Below, piece after piece: positions 46,801-56,454 of a stretch of DNA of 64,000 bases; positions within the stretch are counted from its first letter, which is position 1, and each line of letters begins with the position of its first letter. Both the position numbers and the translations under genes were made by a program. Source of the DNA: an uncultured Bacteroidales bacterium (GTDB lineage Bacteria; Bacteroidota; Bacteroidia; Bacteroidales; UBA932); contig ONOQ01000001.1 in assembly GCA_900319485.1 (NCBI GenBank), forward strand, positions 1 through 64,000, read 5' to 3'. Under the pieces are notes generated by a model, which saw only the letters and a program-made list of their open reading frames with translations, was not told where the DNA came from and searched no databases.

Positions 46801-49017
46801 ATGAAAACCTCAACACCTGTTTTGCTAATCGCCATCGTGGCAGCGGCCGTTTCCTGCGGTCAGCGTAAAAGTGATGTGGATATTAGAGTTGACTCTATTC
46901 TCAGGCAGATGACTCTCTCGGAGAAAATCGGCCAGATGAACCAGATCTCAGTAGGAGGCGAGGTAAGCAATTATGCCGGCGCAATCCGTGACGGCCAGGT
47001 GGGCTCCATCCTCAACGAGGTTGATCCCGTGAAGGTTAACGAGTACCAGCGCATCGCCGTAGAGGAATCCAGGCTTGGAATTCCGCTTCTTGTCGCCCGC
47101 GACGTTATCCACGGCTTTCACACCATCTTCCCCATTCCGCTTGGCCTTGCCGCAACTTTCGATCCCGCATTAGTAGAGGAAGGCGCGCGCGTAGCGGCCG
47201 TTGAGGCAACCGCCCAGGGCGTTCGCTGGACCTTCTCCCCTATGCTTGACATTGCGCGTGACCCCCGCTGGGGCCGCATTGCGGAAGGAAGCGGAGAGGA
47301 CCCTTACCTTGACGCACGTATGGCGGAGGCTATGGTTTACGGTTATCAGGGACGCTCCCTGGACTCCACTTCCATGGCTGCCTGCATCAAGCATTTTGTG
47401 GGTTACGGCGCTGCCGAAGGCGGCCGTGACTACAACAGTACCCTTATCCCGGAGCATCTTCTCAGAAACGTCTATCTCCCTCCGTTTGAGGCGGCAGTGA
47501 AAGCAGGCGCTATGACCCTTATGACCTCCTTCAACGACAACGACGGCGTCCCTTCCACGGGAAACAGGCACGTTGTAAAGGATATCCTCCGCGGAGAATG
47601 GGGCTTTGACGGCCTGGTTGTCACTGACTGGAACTCTATGGGCGAAATGATAAACCACGGCTTTGCAGAAGACCGTCCTGACGCTGTCAGGAAGGCCGTA
47701 GCCGCCGGGGTTGATATGGATATGATGACCTACGGTTTTATCGGCCATCTTGAAGAAATGGTCCGCCGCGGGGAAGTCAAGGAGTCACAGATTGACGCCG
47801 CCGTCCGCAATATCCTCCGTGTAAAGGTAGAACTGGGCCTTTTTGAGCATCCTTATATTAATATAGAGGAAGGCGCCGCCGTCCAGTACGCCCCTGAGCA
47901 CCTTGCGGCAGCGCAGAAGAGCGCGGAGGAAAGCGCAATCCTCCTTAAAAACGACGGAGTCCTGCCGCTGAAGGAAGGTCTCCGCATCCTTGTCACCGGC
48001 CCTATGGCCGATGCCCCCCACGACCAACTTGGCACCTGGGTGTTTGACGGTGAGAAATCCCACACCGTAACGCCTTTTAAGGCTCTTGAGGAACGTTTCC
48101 CGGGTAAGGTTACCTATGTCCCCGGCCTATCCTACAGCCGTGAGGAGCGTGACAATTTCTCAGATGTCGTAGCCGCCGCCCGCCGCGCAGACGTAGTCCT
48201 TGCCTTCCTTGGAGAGGAAGCCATCCTTTCCGGAGAAGCCCATTCCCTTGCGGACCTCAATTTTATCGGCTCCCAGAGCGAACTCCTCAAAGCCCTCAGG
48301 GCAGCCGGAAAGCCGGTTGTCGCAACCGTTATGGCAGGACGTCCCCTCACAATTGAGCGTGACCTTGAAAACTGCAGCGCAATGCTCTACAGTTTCCATC
48401 CTGGCACAATGGGAGGCCCCGCCCTTGCAAACCTCCTTGCCGGAGACGTGAACCCTTCCGGAAAGGCTCCCGTCACGTTCCTCCGTACCGTCGGCCAGGC
48501 CCCTATGTACTACAACCATAATATGACCGGCCGTCCATACAGCGGAGAACTCCTTATGAAGGACATTGCCCTGGAAGCCGGCCAGACCTCCCTTGGCAAC
48601 ACGTCATATTATCTTGACTACGGCGCCTATCCTCTCTTCCCCTTCGGATTCGGCCTCAGCTACACAACGTTCGCGTATTCAAATATCGGCCTGGATAAGG
48701 ACAGTTATAAGGCCGATGAAACTATCTCCGTAACCTTCACCCTCACCAACACCGGCAGCCTTGATGGCACTGAGGTGGCCCAGGTGTACGTACGTGACCT
48801 CGTTGGCTCCATCGCCCGCCCCGTGAAGGAACTGAAGGCCTTTGAGAGGGTGAGCCTTGCCGCAGGGGAGAGCCGTACAATTACCATCGGCATTCCCGTC
48901 AGCTCCCTTGCCTTCTACGGCCTTGACGGCAAATGCAAAGTGGAGCCCGGCTCTTTCCAGCTCTGGGTAGCCACCAGCAGCGCCTCCGGAGAGCCCGTTG
49001 AATTTGAAGTACTGTAA
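46801..49017 (+). CDS. GH3 beta-glucosidase, lipoprotein
   Basis: 738 aa. Lipobox AVSC (Cys19) anchors it, probably facing the periplasm. The GH3 N-terminal barrel has 'MTLSEKIGQMNQIS', 'RLGIPLLVARDVIHGFHTIFPIPLGLAATFDP', 'FSPMLDIARDPRWGRIAEGSGEDPYL', 'CIKHFVGYGAAEGGRDYN' and nucleophile Asp276 in 'DGLVVTDWNSMGE'. The second alpha/beta domain has 'SAILLKNDGVLPLKEG' and 'VLAFLGEEAILSGEAHSLADLN'. The C-terminus is an FnIII-like domain ('VTFTLTNTGSLDGTEVAQVYVRDLVGSIARPVKELKAFERVSL'). It would release glucose from beta-gluco-oligosaccharides imported by the adjoining SusCD. First gene of the rightward PUL. Confidence 0.95.
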   Translation: MKTSTPVLLIAIVAAAVSCGQRKSDVDIRVDSILRQMTLSEKIGQMNQISVGGEVSNYAGAIRDGQVGSILNEVDPVKVNEYQRIAVEESRLGIPLLVARDVIHGFHTIFPIPLGLAATFDPALVEEGARVAAVEATAQGVRWTFSPMLDIARDPRWGRIAEGSGEDPYLDARMAEAMVYGYQGRSLDSTSMAACIKHFVGYGAAEGGRDYNSTLIPEHLLRNVYLPPFEAAVKAGAMTLMTSFNDNDGVPSTGNRHVVKDILRGEWGFDGLVVTDWNSMGEMINHGFAEDRPDAVRKAVAAGVDMDMMTYGFIGHLEEMVRRGEVKESQIDAAVRNILRVKVELGLFEHPYINIEEGAAVQYAPEHLAAAQKSAEESAILLKNDGVLPLKEGLRILVTGPMADAPHDQLGTWVFDGEKSHTVTPFKALEERFPGKVTYVPGLSYSREERDNFSDVVAAARRADVVLAFLGEEAILSGEAHSLADLNFIGSQSELLKALRAAGKPVVATVMAGRPLTIERDLENCSAMLYSFHPGTMGGPALANLLAGDVNPSGKAPVTFLRTVGQAPMYYNHNMTGRPYSGELLMKDIALEAGQTSLGNTSYYLDYGAYPLFPFGFGLSYTTFAYSNIGLDKDSYKADETISVTFTLTNTGSLDGTEVAQVYVRDLVGSIARPVKELKAFERVSLAAGESRTITIGIPVSSLAFYGLDGKCKVEPGSFQLWVATSSASGEPVEFEVL

Positions 49018-49032
49018 AACGAGATTAATTAT

Positions 49033-49040
49033 TAATTTTG
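49033..49040 (+). promoter_or_regulatory. -7 element before susC of PUL 2
   Basis: TAATTTTG, 24 bp before ATG 49065; an internal promoter between GH3 and susC. Confidence 0.4.
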
Positions 49041-49064
49041 TAGATATAATAACCAATTTTTTCT

Positions 49065-52000
49065 ATGAGAAAAGCACTACTCATTGTTATGGCTTTTGCC
49101 ATTTCCGTTTGTGCCTTTGCACAGGGTCGTGTAAGCGGAATAGTCCAGGATAATTCCGGCTATCCCGTCATTGGCGCGGCTGTTATGGTGGAAGGAACGT
49201 CAAATGGTGCGGTTACAGATGCCGACGGCGCCTGGTCACTCTCAAACGTGCCTGCAGGGGCCGTTCTTGAGGTTTCATCCATCGGGTATGTCACCAAGAA
49301 GGTTCCGGCTTCAGATTCCGCCGTCATCATCATTGAAGAAGACACCATTATGCTTGACGACGTTGTGGTTGTGGGATACGGCGTTCAGAAAAAGAGCGTA
49401 GTTACCGCTTCCATAGCCAAGGTCTCATCCGATGAACTTGGGAAAACAGCTCCCGTACGTGTTGACAATGCCCTCAAGGGACTTGCAGCAGGTGTTAACG
49501 TAACATCTTCTTCCGGCCAGCCCGGCGCAGCCGCAAGAATCCGCGTCCGTGGTATCGGTACCATCAATAATTCAGACCCCCTCTACATTGTTGACGGAAT
49601 GCCTATCGAAGGCGGTATAGACTACCTTAACCCCTCCGATATCGAGTCCATCGAGGTCCTGAAGGACGCCGCCTCCGGCGCTGTTTACGGTGCACGTGCA
49701 GCCAACGGCGTCATCCTTGTTACCACCAAGAAGGGCACCAAAGGAGCAGCCAGGATAAACTATGACTTCTCCTATGGTATTTCCAGCCCCTGGAAAAAGC
49801 TCAGTGTCCTCAATGCTTCCCAATACGCAATGATGGTGAACGAGGGAATGATGAATTCCGGACAGGCTCCCAAGTATGCCGATCCTTCAAGCTTTGGCGC
49901 AGGCACAGACTGGCAGGATGAGATTTTCTTCAAGAATGCTCCCCAGGTCCAGCACGAGCTGAGCGTAAGCGGCGCATCGGACAAGGTAAACTACTATCTT
50001 TCTCTTGGCTATATCAGCCAGAAGGGTATCATCGGCGGTAATGTGGGAAGGTCCAACTATGACCGTCTTACCCTCAGGAGCAACACTACCTATGACGTAT
50101 TTGACAGGACGAAGGACCGCAGTTTCCTCAATAAATTAACTCTGGGCAGCAACCTCTCCTACGCCTATATTACATCTACCGGCATTGCCACCAACTCCAC
50201 CTGGGGCTCTCCCCTTGGTTCTGCCGTGGCCCTTTCTCCTATCCTCAACGTCTATGCAAATGAGCAGGAGGCCGCAGACCAGATTGCAACTTACGGTGCT
50301 GCCGGAATGCTTTACGGCGCAGATGGCAGGATGTACACCGTCCCCGGCGGCGGATACAATGAAATGGTGAATCCCGTGGCCGCTCTCTCCCTCCCCGGGA
50401 CAAAGGGATGGAGCCACAAGTTCGTGGGCGGATTCAGCGGAGAACTCCAGATCATCGAGGGCCTCAAATTCAGGAGCGCCCTTGGCCTTGACCTCTCATT
50501 CTGGGGTGACGACGGCTATTCAGATGTCTTCTATCTCAGCAGCAGCCAGCAGGCAACGGAGTCCTACGCCTCATCATCGGCCTGTCATTCACTGGTCTGG
50601 CAGGTTGAAAACACCCTCACATACAGCAGGGAGTTTGGCAAGCATAGCATCACCGCCCTTCTTGGCCAGTCGGCCAAAGCCTCAAACGGCGCATATCTTG
50701 GCGCCTCTTCCAAATTCCTCAAGGATATCAACAAGCCCTATATTGACTACACCAACGGTCTCCAGGCCGATGGCGACCGCAATGGTTGGGGTGCCCCCTA
50801 TGCCCAGGCTAAACTGGCATCCTACTTTGCGCGTGTAAGTTACAACTACGGAGAGCGCTATATGGCCGAGGCCACTGTACGTCACGACGGTTCAAGCCGC
50901 TTCGGCTCCAATAATCACTGGGCCACATTCCCTTCCTTCTCCCTTGGCTGGAACATCTGGAAAGAGGAGTTTATGCAGGGATTGACTCCCGTTCTCAGCA
51001 ACGCCAAACTCCGTGCATCCTGGGGCCAGAACGGTAACGAGAATATCGGTAACTTTGGCTACACCGTGCTTACGGAGGGAAATAACAACTATTTCTACGG
51101 AAAGGACCAGTCAGAGGCTATCGGCGTAAAGGCCAGCGGCCTTGCAAACAGGAGCCTCCGCTGGGAAACCTCCAGCCAGACCGACGTCGGCCTTGACCTT
51201 GGATTCTTTGGGAACAAGCTCACCTTTACCGTAGACTACTACTACAAGCTTACGGACGGTATGCTTATGACTATGCCCATCCCTTCCTATGTGGGAGAAA
51301 GCAAACCTATCGGCAATGTTGGCATTATGGCCAACAGCGGTGTTGAATTTGAACTTGGCTACAAGCTTTCCGTTGGAGACTGGAATTTCAGGGCTAATGC
51401 AAATGCAACATATCTCAAGAATAAACTCGTGAAGCTTGGTAACGACACAGGTTGGGCCAACTATGACTCCTTCCAGGGTGTAGGAACCATCTCACGCGCA
51501 GAAAACGGCTATCCTTTCCCGTTCTTCTACGGATACCAGAGTGACGGTATTTTCCAGAATGCCGGTGAGATTGCATCCTATGTGTGGACAAATCCTGAAA
51601 CCGGAGAAGCCAAGCCCATCCAGCCCAAGGCCGCACCCGGAGACGTCCGTTTCAAGGACCTCAACAACGACGGAATCATTGATGACAATGACCGTACCTA
51701 TATTGGAAAGGGTACCCCCGACTGGACATTCGGCCTCAATCTTCAGGCAAGTTGGAAGGGAATTGATTTCTCAATGCTCATCCAGGGCGTTGCCGGAGTA
51801 CAGGTGTATGACTGCACCCGCCGCACGGATATCCGTTCCGTCAACCTTCCTTCCTATATGCTTGACAGATGGACCGGTGAAGGCTCTTCGAACAGGATTC
51901 CCCGCTTTGTCATAGGCGACAAGTTCAACTGGGTGTCTTCCGACCTTTATGTTCATGATGGCTCTTACGCACGTATCAAGAACATCCAGCTGGGTTATAC

Positions 52001-52196
52001 AATCCCCGAGTCACTTACCCGCAAGATCCTCATTTCCAATGTACGCGTCTACATTGCCGCCGAAAACCTTCTTACCCTTACGGGTTATCACGGTTTTGAT
52101 CCGGAAATTGCTTCCGGCGGAACATCCCTGGGCATTGATTACGGTGTTTATCCCCAGGCACGCACCTTTACCGCAGGCATCAGTGTCGCATTCTAA
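49065..52196 (+). CDS. SusC/RagA TonB-dependent transporter (PUL 2)
   Basis: 1043 aa. Signal peptide ('VCAFAQGRVSG'), then the carboxypeptidase-regulatory-like domain ('GIVQDNSGYPVIGAAVMVEGTSNGAVTDADGAWSLSNVPAGAVLEVSSIGYVTKKV'), 'DDVVVVGYGVQKK' (TonB-box region), and the plug ('ALKGLAAGVNVTSSSGQPGAAARIRVRGIGTINNSDPLYIVDGMPIEGGIDYLNPSDIESIEVLKDAASGAVYGARAANGVILVTTKKG'). The 22-strand barrel includes 'GDVRFKDLNNDGIIDDNDRTYIGKGTPDWTFGLN' and ends 'RTFTAGISVAF'. A textbook full-length SusC. It is followed by susD after 17 bp. Confidence 0.97.
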   Translation: MRKALLIVMAFAISVCAFAQGRVSGIVQDNSGYPVIGAAVMVEGTSNGAVTDADGAWSLSNVPAGAVLEVSSIGYVTKKVPASDSAVIIIEEDTIMLDDVVVVGYGVQKKSVVTASIAKVSSDELGKTAPVRVDNALKGLAAGVNVTSSSGQPGAAARIRVRGIGTINNSDPLYIVDGMPIEGGIDYLNPSDIESIEVLKDAASGAVYGARAANGVILVTTKKGTKGAARINYDFSYGISSPWKKLSVLNASQYAMMVNEGMMNSGQAPKYADPSSFGAGTDWQDEIFFKNAPQVQHELSVSGASDKVNYYLSLGYISQKGIIGGNVGRSNYDRLTLRSNTTYDVFDRTKDRSFLNKLTLGSNLSYAYITSTGIATNSTWGSPLGSAVALSPILNVYANEQEAADQIATYGAAGMLYGADGRMYTVPGGGYNEMVNPVAALSLPGTKGWSHKFVGGFSGELQIIEGLKFRSALGLDLSFWGDDGYSDVFYLSSSQQATESYASSSACHSLVWQVENTLTYSREFGKHSITALLGQSAKASNGAYLGASSKFLKDINKPYIDYTNGLQADGDRNGWGAPYAQAKLASYFARVSYNYGERYMAEATVRHDGSSRFGSNNHWATFPSFSLGWNIWKEEFMQGLTPVLSNAKLRASWGQNGNENIGNFGYTVLTEGNNNYFYGKDQSEAIGVKASGLANRSLRWETSSQTDVGLDLGFFGNKLTFTVDYYYKLTDGMLMTMPIPSYVGESKPIGNVGIMANSGVEFELGYKLSVGDWNFRANANATYLKNKLVKLGNDTGWANYDSFQGVGTISRAENGYPFPFFYGYQSDGIFQNAGEIASYVWTNPETGEAKPIQPKAAPGDVRFKDLNNDGIIDDNDRTYIGKGTPDWTFGLNLQASWKGIDFSMLIQGVAGVQVYDCTRRTDIRSVNLPSYMLDRWTGEGSSNRIPRFVIGDKFNWVSSDLYVHDGSYARIKNIQLGYTIPESLTRKILISNVRVYIAAENLLTLTGYHGFDPEIASGGTSLGIDYGVYPQARTFTAGISVAF

Positions 52197-52213
52197 AAAT
52201 GGAGGGAAAAGAA

Positions 52214-53731
52214 ATGAAAACAAGAAATATACTTTCAGCAGTCGCATTAGCATCCGCTCTCTTTGCTGCCACTTCCTGCGGGAACAAGTTCCTTACCGTG
52301 GAAAATCCCACAGCGCAGCCTATAGAGGAATATTTTGTAACTAAAGACCACCTCCAGGAGGCCTTGGTGGCCGCTTATGCCCCCCTTCACTGGACAGACT
52401 GGGCCAACGGGCAGTACAATCCGCTTATGATTATGAGCGACATTATGGCCGATCAAATCTGGGTAGGCGGCGAGAGCAAGACCGACAACCAGTACTGGCA
52501 CCTTATGATGAACTTCGAGGCTCTTCCCACAGCCTGTATGACTTCCATCTGGACCTGCGGTTATTCCGGTGTAAAAAGGTGCAATGACCTTATCCAGTAT
52601 ACCGGATGGACCAAGGGCGCCGGAGAAATAGATGACACGGAAGAGTCCCTTATCCTTGAACAGGCCAGGCTTCTCAGGGTGTACTACTATAGCTGGCTCT
52701 GGAAATTCTGGGGCAATATCGTGTACTACGAGACCAACCTTGAGGACCCTTATATCGGCACCCAGTTCACCGCCGACGAAGTTTATGGCAAGATTATTGC
52801 CGACCTTGAGGGCGCTATCGCCATTGATGCACTGCCTATGAGGCAGCCCGACGCAAAGGCCGGTTACCTTACCAAGGCATTTGCCTATATGCTTTACGCA
52901 GAACTTGTAATGTACCAGAAGGACGAGTCCCGCTATACCAAGGCCCTTGATTATATGAAGGAAATCATTGGTTCTACCGAATATGACCTTGTGGACGATT
53001 ATGGCACCATCTTCAAGCCGGAAGGCGAGTGGAGCAAGGAGTCAATCTTTGAGATTGCCTACAAGGCCGATGCCCAAGTACGTTCCTACGACAACGTGCT
53101 TGGCGCAGGCGGAACCATCCTTCCTCAGCTTATCGGCCCTTATAATATGGCAGAGGGTGCCGATGATCATAAGGCCGGCTGGGGATTCGCACCTGTTCGC
53201 AAGGAAACCGTGGAGATGTTCAAGGCAACGGATACCCGTCGCGCCGCAACTTGCTACGACGCAACGGTAAATGCTTATGAAAAGCGTTATCAGGACACCG
53301 GATACTTCCTTGAAAAATATCAGGGCCTTCAGTCCGAGTACAATACCGGAGACGGCGCCCCCGATATGCGCTTTGGCAACAACTATCGCATCTATCGCTT
53401 CTCCGAAACCCTGCTGAACGCTGCGGAGCTTGCCCTGGCCAGCGATCCCACCAACGCCAAGATCTGGCTGAACAAGGTTCATAACCGCGCCGGTCTTACT
53501 GATACAGTTGACGCAACCCTTGCAAACATCAAGCAGGAGCGCCGTCTGGAATTCGTCGGCGAGGGTAAGCGCTACTGGGATCTGGTCCGTTGGGGTGACG
53601 CCCCCACCGTACTTGTCCCTGACACCTACGGCTACCGCACAAACACCTGGTCCGAGAGCAAGAAATATCTCCCCATCCCGCAGAGCGAGATAGACGCAGC
53701 ACTTGGGACACTCAATCAGAATAATTATTAA
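52214..53731 (+). CDS. SusD/RagB-family lipoprotein (PUL 2)
   Basis: 505 aa from ATG 52214; a purine-rich AGGGAAAAG lies just upstream, and the earlier ATG at 52199 would shift the signal peptide. Lipobox ATSC near residue 19. SusD motifs: 'NKFLTVENPTAQPIEEYFVTKDHLQEALVAAYAPLHWTDW', 'LEQARLLRVYYYSWLWKFWGNIVYYETNL', 'AGYLTKAFAYMLYAELVMYQKD', 'YRFSETLLNAAELALASDPTNAKIWLNKVHNRAGL', 'IKQERRLEFVGEGKRYWDLVRWGDA', 'KKYLPIPQSEIDAALGTLNQNNY'. Typical length. It binds the target glycan on the surface together with SusC. Confidence 0.96.
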   Translation: MKTRNILSAVALASALFAATSCGNKFLTVENPTAQPIEEYFVTKDHLQEALVAAYAPLHWTDWANGQYNPLMIMSDIMADQIWVGGESKTDNQYWHLMMNFEALPTACMTSIWTCGYSGVKRCNDLIQYTGWTKGAGEIDDTEESLILEQARLLRVYYYSWLWKFWGNIVYYETNLEDPYIGTQFTADEVYGKIIADLEGAIAIDALPMRQPDAKAGYLTKAFAYMLYAELVMYQKDESRYTKALDYMKEIIGSTEYDLVDDYGTIFKPEGEWSKESIFEIAYKADAQVRSYDNVLGAGGTILPQLIGPYNMAEGADDHKAGWGFAPVRKETVEMFKATDTRRAATCYDATVNAYEKRYQDTGYFLEKYQGLQSEYNTGDGAPDMRFGNNYRIYRFSETLLNAAELALASDPTNAKIWLNKVHNRAGLTDTVDATLANIKQERRLEFVGEGKRYWDLVRWGDAPTVLVPDTYGYRTNTWSESKKYLPIPQSEIDAALGTLNQNNY

Positions 53732-53756
53732 AAACCATTAACCAATAACAAACAAA

Positions 53757-55223
53757 ATGAAAAAGATTTTCGCTTTTTTGAGCATCGCTGCACTTGTAAT
53801 AGCAACAGCAGCCTGCACCAAGCCGTCCAATGGTAACAATGATACACCTGGTGGCTCAAATCTTCCTTCTGCTGCAGGTATCACTCCTGTAGTTAAAGTC
53901 GATGGAACAGTTGTGACTTTCTCCCTTCCCGATGGCGTAACCGGTCTCATTCCTATCTGGCAGACCAACGAGTCCGGAGAGTTTGTGTTTGCAGGTACCG
54001 GTAACGGTTTCCAGAAGACCTTCTTCGATGCTGGTACTTTCAAGGTACGTATGTATGTGAGCAACGCTTCCGGCCAGTCTGCAGATTACTCCGAGGCTGA
54101 GTTTACAGTTGAGGGACAGCAGGGTTGGAACGGATTCAACTACAACTCCCAGTACAATATCTGGAAAGTTGGTGAAGATGCAGGTATGGATAAGAGTTAC
54201 ACCTGGCACAGCCCGGGTTGGGGCGGAGAGATTGCTCTTCCTTTCACCATCAATCCTTATACCCTTACCATTAACAACACTTGCAACGGTCAGTGGCAGG
54301 CACAGCTCCACCTTGTTCCCGGAGCAGATGTCTCCCTCTCTTCCGATAAGCACTATGATTTCTCCTGCATAGTGTCCGTCAACAAGCTTTGCGGCGGTGT
54401 TACCTTCAAGCTCACCGACACAACAAGTGACGACAACTTCCTCTTTGTTGAGCAGGAAGATATGCAGGAAGGTGAAAACATCTTCTATATGAAGGATGTT
54501 CCCGGTATTGACGCCGCTGCCGTAAAGATGGTATTTGACTTTGGCTGGGCCGCAGAAGGCACGGAGGTTTCCATCACACGCATCACCCTTAAGGATCACG
54601 CCAATGATGACGGCACCAACGCCCCCGACAAAGTGATTCCCGAACCCGAACCGGAACCCGAACCGGAGCCCGGCACCGAGGTTGATCCTTCCTTCGTATT
54701 TGATGTAAACGGCGCTGCCAACCTCTGGAAGGCAGTGGTTGATGCCAACGGCGAGAAATTCTTCTATTACAGCTGCAATGGCAGCGAATGGAACGGCACC
54801 GAGGTTGAGACAACGGAAGTTCCCTTTATGGTGAAGAGCGGCAACTCCTATGCAGTAACTTATGAGAACGCTACAACAAGCCAGTGGATGAACCAGTTCT
54901 TTATGTTCCCCAATGAAGGCAGCTTCATCGCTCTCAGTGAAGAGAAGAAATATGCTCTCCAGATTAAATTCACGGCAAGTGTGGATACTCCTGCATTCTT
55001 CAAGATTGAGAAGTATGCTGCCGGCGGTCCCAAGCACGAAGGTGAGGCTATCTGGGAGAAAGGCGCCCTGACAATTGCTGCAGGAACCGATACCGTTGTT
55101 ACTTCTCCTGTGATCTCCGGTGTTTCCTGCGACAACATCAACCTTATCTTCGACTTCGGCGGCAATGCCGCAGGCGCAGTTGTCACCATCAAGGACATCT
55201 GCATCCAGGAGTACAACAAATAA
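53757..55223 (+). CDS. Surface glycan-binding lipoprotein with two CBM-like domains
   Basis: 488 aa. Lipobox TAAC near residue 20 with an Asn/Asp/Gly linker. A PKD/Ig-like domain ('GITPVVKVDGTVVTFSLPDGVTGLIPIWQTNESGEF…GTFKVRMYVSN') is followed by a CBM4-like jelly-roll (about 125-280, 'YNIWKVGEDAGMDKSYTWHSPGWGG'). A Pro-Glu repeat linker (about 298-308) leads to a second, related jelly-roll (about 315-488, 'AANLWKAVVDANGEKFFYYSCNGSEW'). Both modules share the 'N-x-W-K' opening, so the protein contains a duplicated binding domain. The position right after susD is that of SusE-type binding proteins; a beta-glucan ligand is inferred from neighbours. Confidence 0.82.
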   Translation: MKKIFAFLSIAALVIATAACTKPSNGNNDTPGGSNLPSAAGITPVVKVDGTVVTFSLPDGVTGLIPIWQTNESGEFVFAGTGNGFQKTFFDAGTFKVRMYVSNASGQSADYSEAEFTVEGQQGWNGFNYNSQYNIWKVGEDAGMDKSYTWHSPGWGGEIALPFTINPYTLTINNTCNGQWQAQLHLVPGADVSLSSDKHYDFSCIVSVNKLCGGVTFKLTDTTSDDNFLFVEQEDMQEGENIFYMKDVPGIDAAAVKMVFDFGWAAEGTEVSITRITLKDHANDDGTNAPDKVIPEPEPEPEPEPGTEVDPSFVFDVNGAANLWKAVVDANGEKFFYYSCNGSEWNGTEVETTEVPFMVKSGNSYAVTYENATTSQWMNQFFMFPNEGSFIALSEEKKYALQIKFTASVDTPAFFKIEKYAAGGPKHEGEAIWEKGALTIAAGTDTVVTSPVISGVSCDNINLIFDFGGNAAGAVVTIKDICIQEYNK

Positions 55224-55230
55224 TTGAACT

Positions 55231-56331
55231 ATGAAACCCATCCATACTTTGACAGCCATTCCATTCATCATTCTTGCAATTTGCTGTGCTCCCCAGCCTG
55301 CTGCTGAGGTTCCTGAGAACAGTATAGCCTTCTCACCGGAAAAGCTGGAATTCGAACAGCCCGGAGGAGAGCTCAAGTTCTACGTCACATCTTCAGCAGC
55401 CGGTATCCAGGTTTACAGCGAGGATGATTGGGTAACCAGCATTGAGCCCCCTTATTCAGTGGCCACTGAGGGCAATTTTACCGTGAAGGTAAAGCCCAAT
55501 ACCCTTACTGCAACACGTGAAGGGAAGGTGGTTATCAAAGTTGGACAGACAAGGGCATATTTGCCCGTCGTGCAGCCCGGTCTCGATCCCGTTGAATCCG
55601 GGATCGAGACTCCCGAGGGCTATACACTCGTATGGCATGATGAATTTGATGACTACGAAGGTCTGCCGGCATCGGCCGACTGGAAATACCAGACCGGTGA
55701 TGGTGGATGGGGTAACAATGAACTACAGGATTATGTTGCCGGCGAGTACAATGGCGTAAAGATAGCCGAAGTCTCCAACGGCACCCTGAAAGTTCACGCA
55801 AAGAAAATAGACGGCAAGGTCCGGTCCGTACGTCTTAACACTCGTAAGAGCTGGACGTACGGCTGGATCGAGGCGTCGTTAAAACTTCCTTCAGGAAAAG
55901 GCACCTGGCCTGCATTCTGGATGATGCCCTCACAGTTTACGGGCTGGCCCAAGGACGGCGAGATAGACATTATGGAGGAAGTAGGATATCACGCCGATTA
56001 TTGCAGCGCTTCCATCCACTGTAACCGTTACAACAACGGAGGCACCCCTACAGAGCATTCTGAAAGATACGTTGCCGGTTCACAGACATCATTCCACGTT
56101 TATGCAATGGAATGGACGGAAGACTATATGACCTTCTATCAGGACGGAAAATCCATTCTAACCTACCGTAACAATGGTCAGGGACACGACTACTGGCCTT
56201 TCTACAAGCCGTTCTATATTATCCTCAACCTGGCTTGGGGCGGAAACTGGGGCGGCGCCCAGGGAGTTGACGAGTCCTGCCTTCCCACCGCAATGGAAGT
56301 GGATTGGGTCAGGGTGTTCCAAAAACTTTGA
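55231..56331 (+). CDS. BACON-GH16 endo-beta-glucanase, lipoprotein
   Basis: 366 aa. Lipobox LAIC (Cys18). Residues about 30-115 are a BACON-like beta-sandwich ('FSPEKLEFEQPGGELKFYVTSSAAGIQVYSEDDWVTSI…TREGKVVIKVGQTRAYLPVVQ'). GH16 follows from about 128: 'YTLVWHDEFDDYEGLPASADWKYQTGDGGWGNNELQDY' and active site 'DGEIDIMEEVG' with Glu244, Asp246 and Glu249, the beta-bulged E-x-D-x-x-E form of laminarinase-type (GH16_3-like) enzymes. It ends 'LNLAWGGNWGGAQGVDESCLPTAMEVDWVRVFQ'. It would cut beta-1,3- or mixed-linkage glucan at the cell surface. It is 7 bp after the binding-protein gene. Confidence 0.94.
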   Translation: MKPIHTLTAIPFIILAICCAPQPAAEVPENSIAFSPEKLEFEQPGGELKFYVTSSAAGIQVYSEDDWVTSIEPPYSVATEGNFTVKVKPNTLTATREGKVVIKVGQTRAYLPVVQPGLDPVESGIETPEGYTLVWHDEFDDYEGLPASADWKYQTGDGGWGNNELQDYVAGEYNGVKIAEVSNGTLKVHAKKIDGKVRSVRLNTRKSWTYGWIEASLKLPSGKGTWPAFWMMPSQFTGWPKDGEIDIMEEVGYHADYCSASIHCNRYNNGGTPTEHSERYVAGSQTSFHVYAMEWTEDYMTFYQDGKSILTYRNNGQGHDYWPFYKPFYIILNLAWGGNWGGAQGVDESCLPTAMEVDWVRVFQKL

Positions 56332-56376
56332 CCTCCCCATGGAGCTAACGGCTTGATTGTTAGCGAGTTAATAGAT

Positions 56377-56410
56377 TAGCGGTGCGCCGAAAGGTGCACC
56401 GCTAATTGTG
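56377..56410 (+). terminator. Terminator-like hairpin after PUL 2
   Basis: TAGCGGTGC (56377-56385) pairs with GCACCGCTA (56396-56404); a short T-poor tail follows. It is 45 bp after the GH16 stop. Confidence 0.6.
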
Positions 56411-56454
56411 TATCAGCCTCAATACCAGCCACTTACCTCCACGCTGGTGGCTGC

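Noticed and set aside
54640..54675. Short tandem repeat (Pro-Glu codons)
   Set aside because: This is an ordinary interdomain linker of the binding lipoprotein.
53856..55376. 506-codon open frame on the minus strand
   Set aside because: It lies fully opposite the glycan-binding lipoprotein and GH16 genes, which have signal peptides and recognisable domains; the translation shows no family features.
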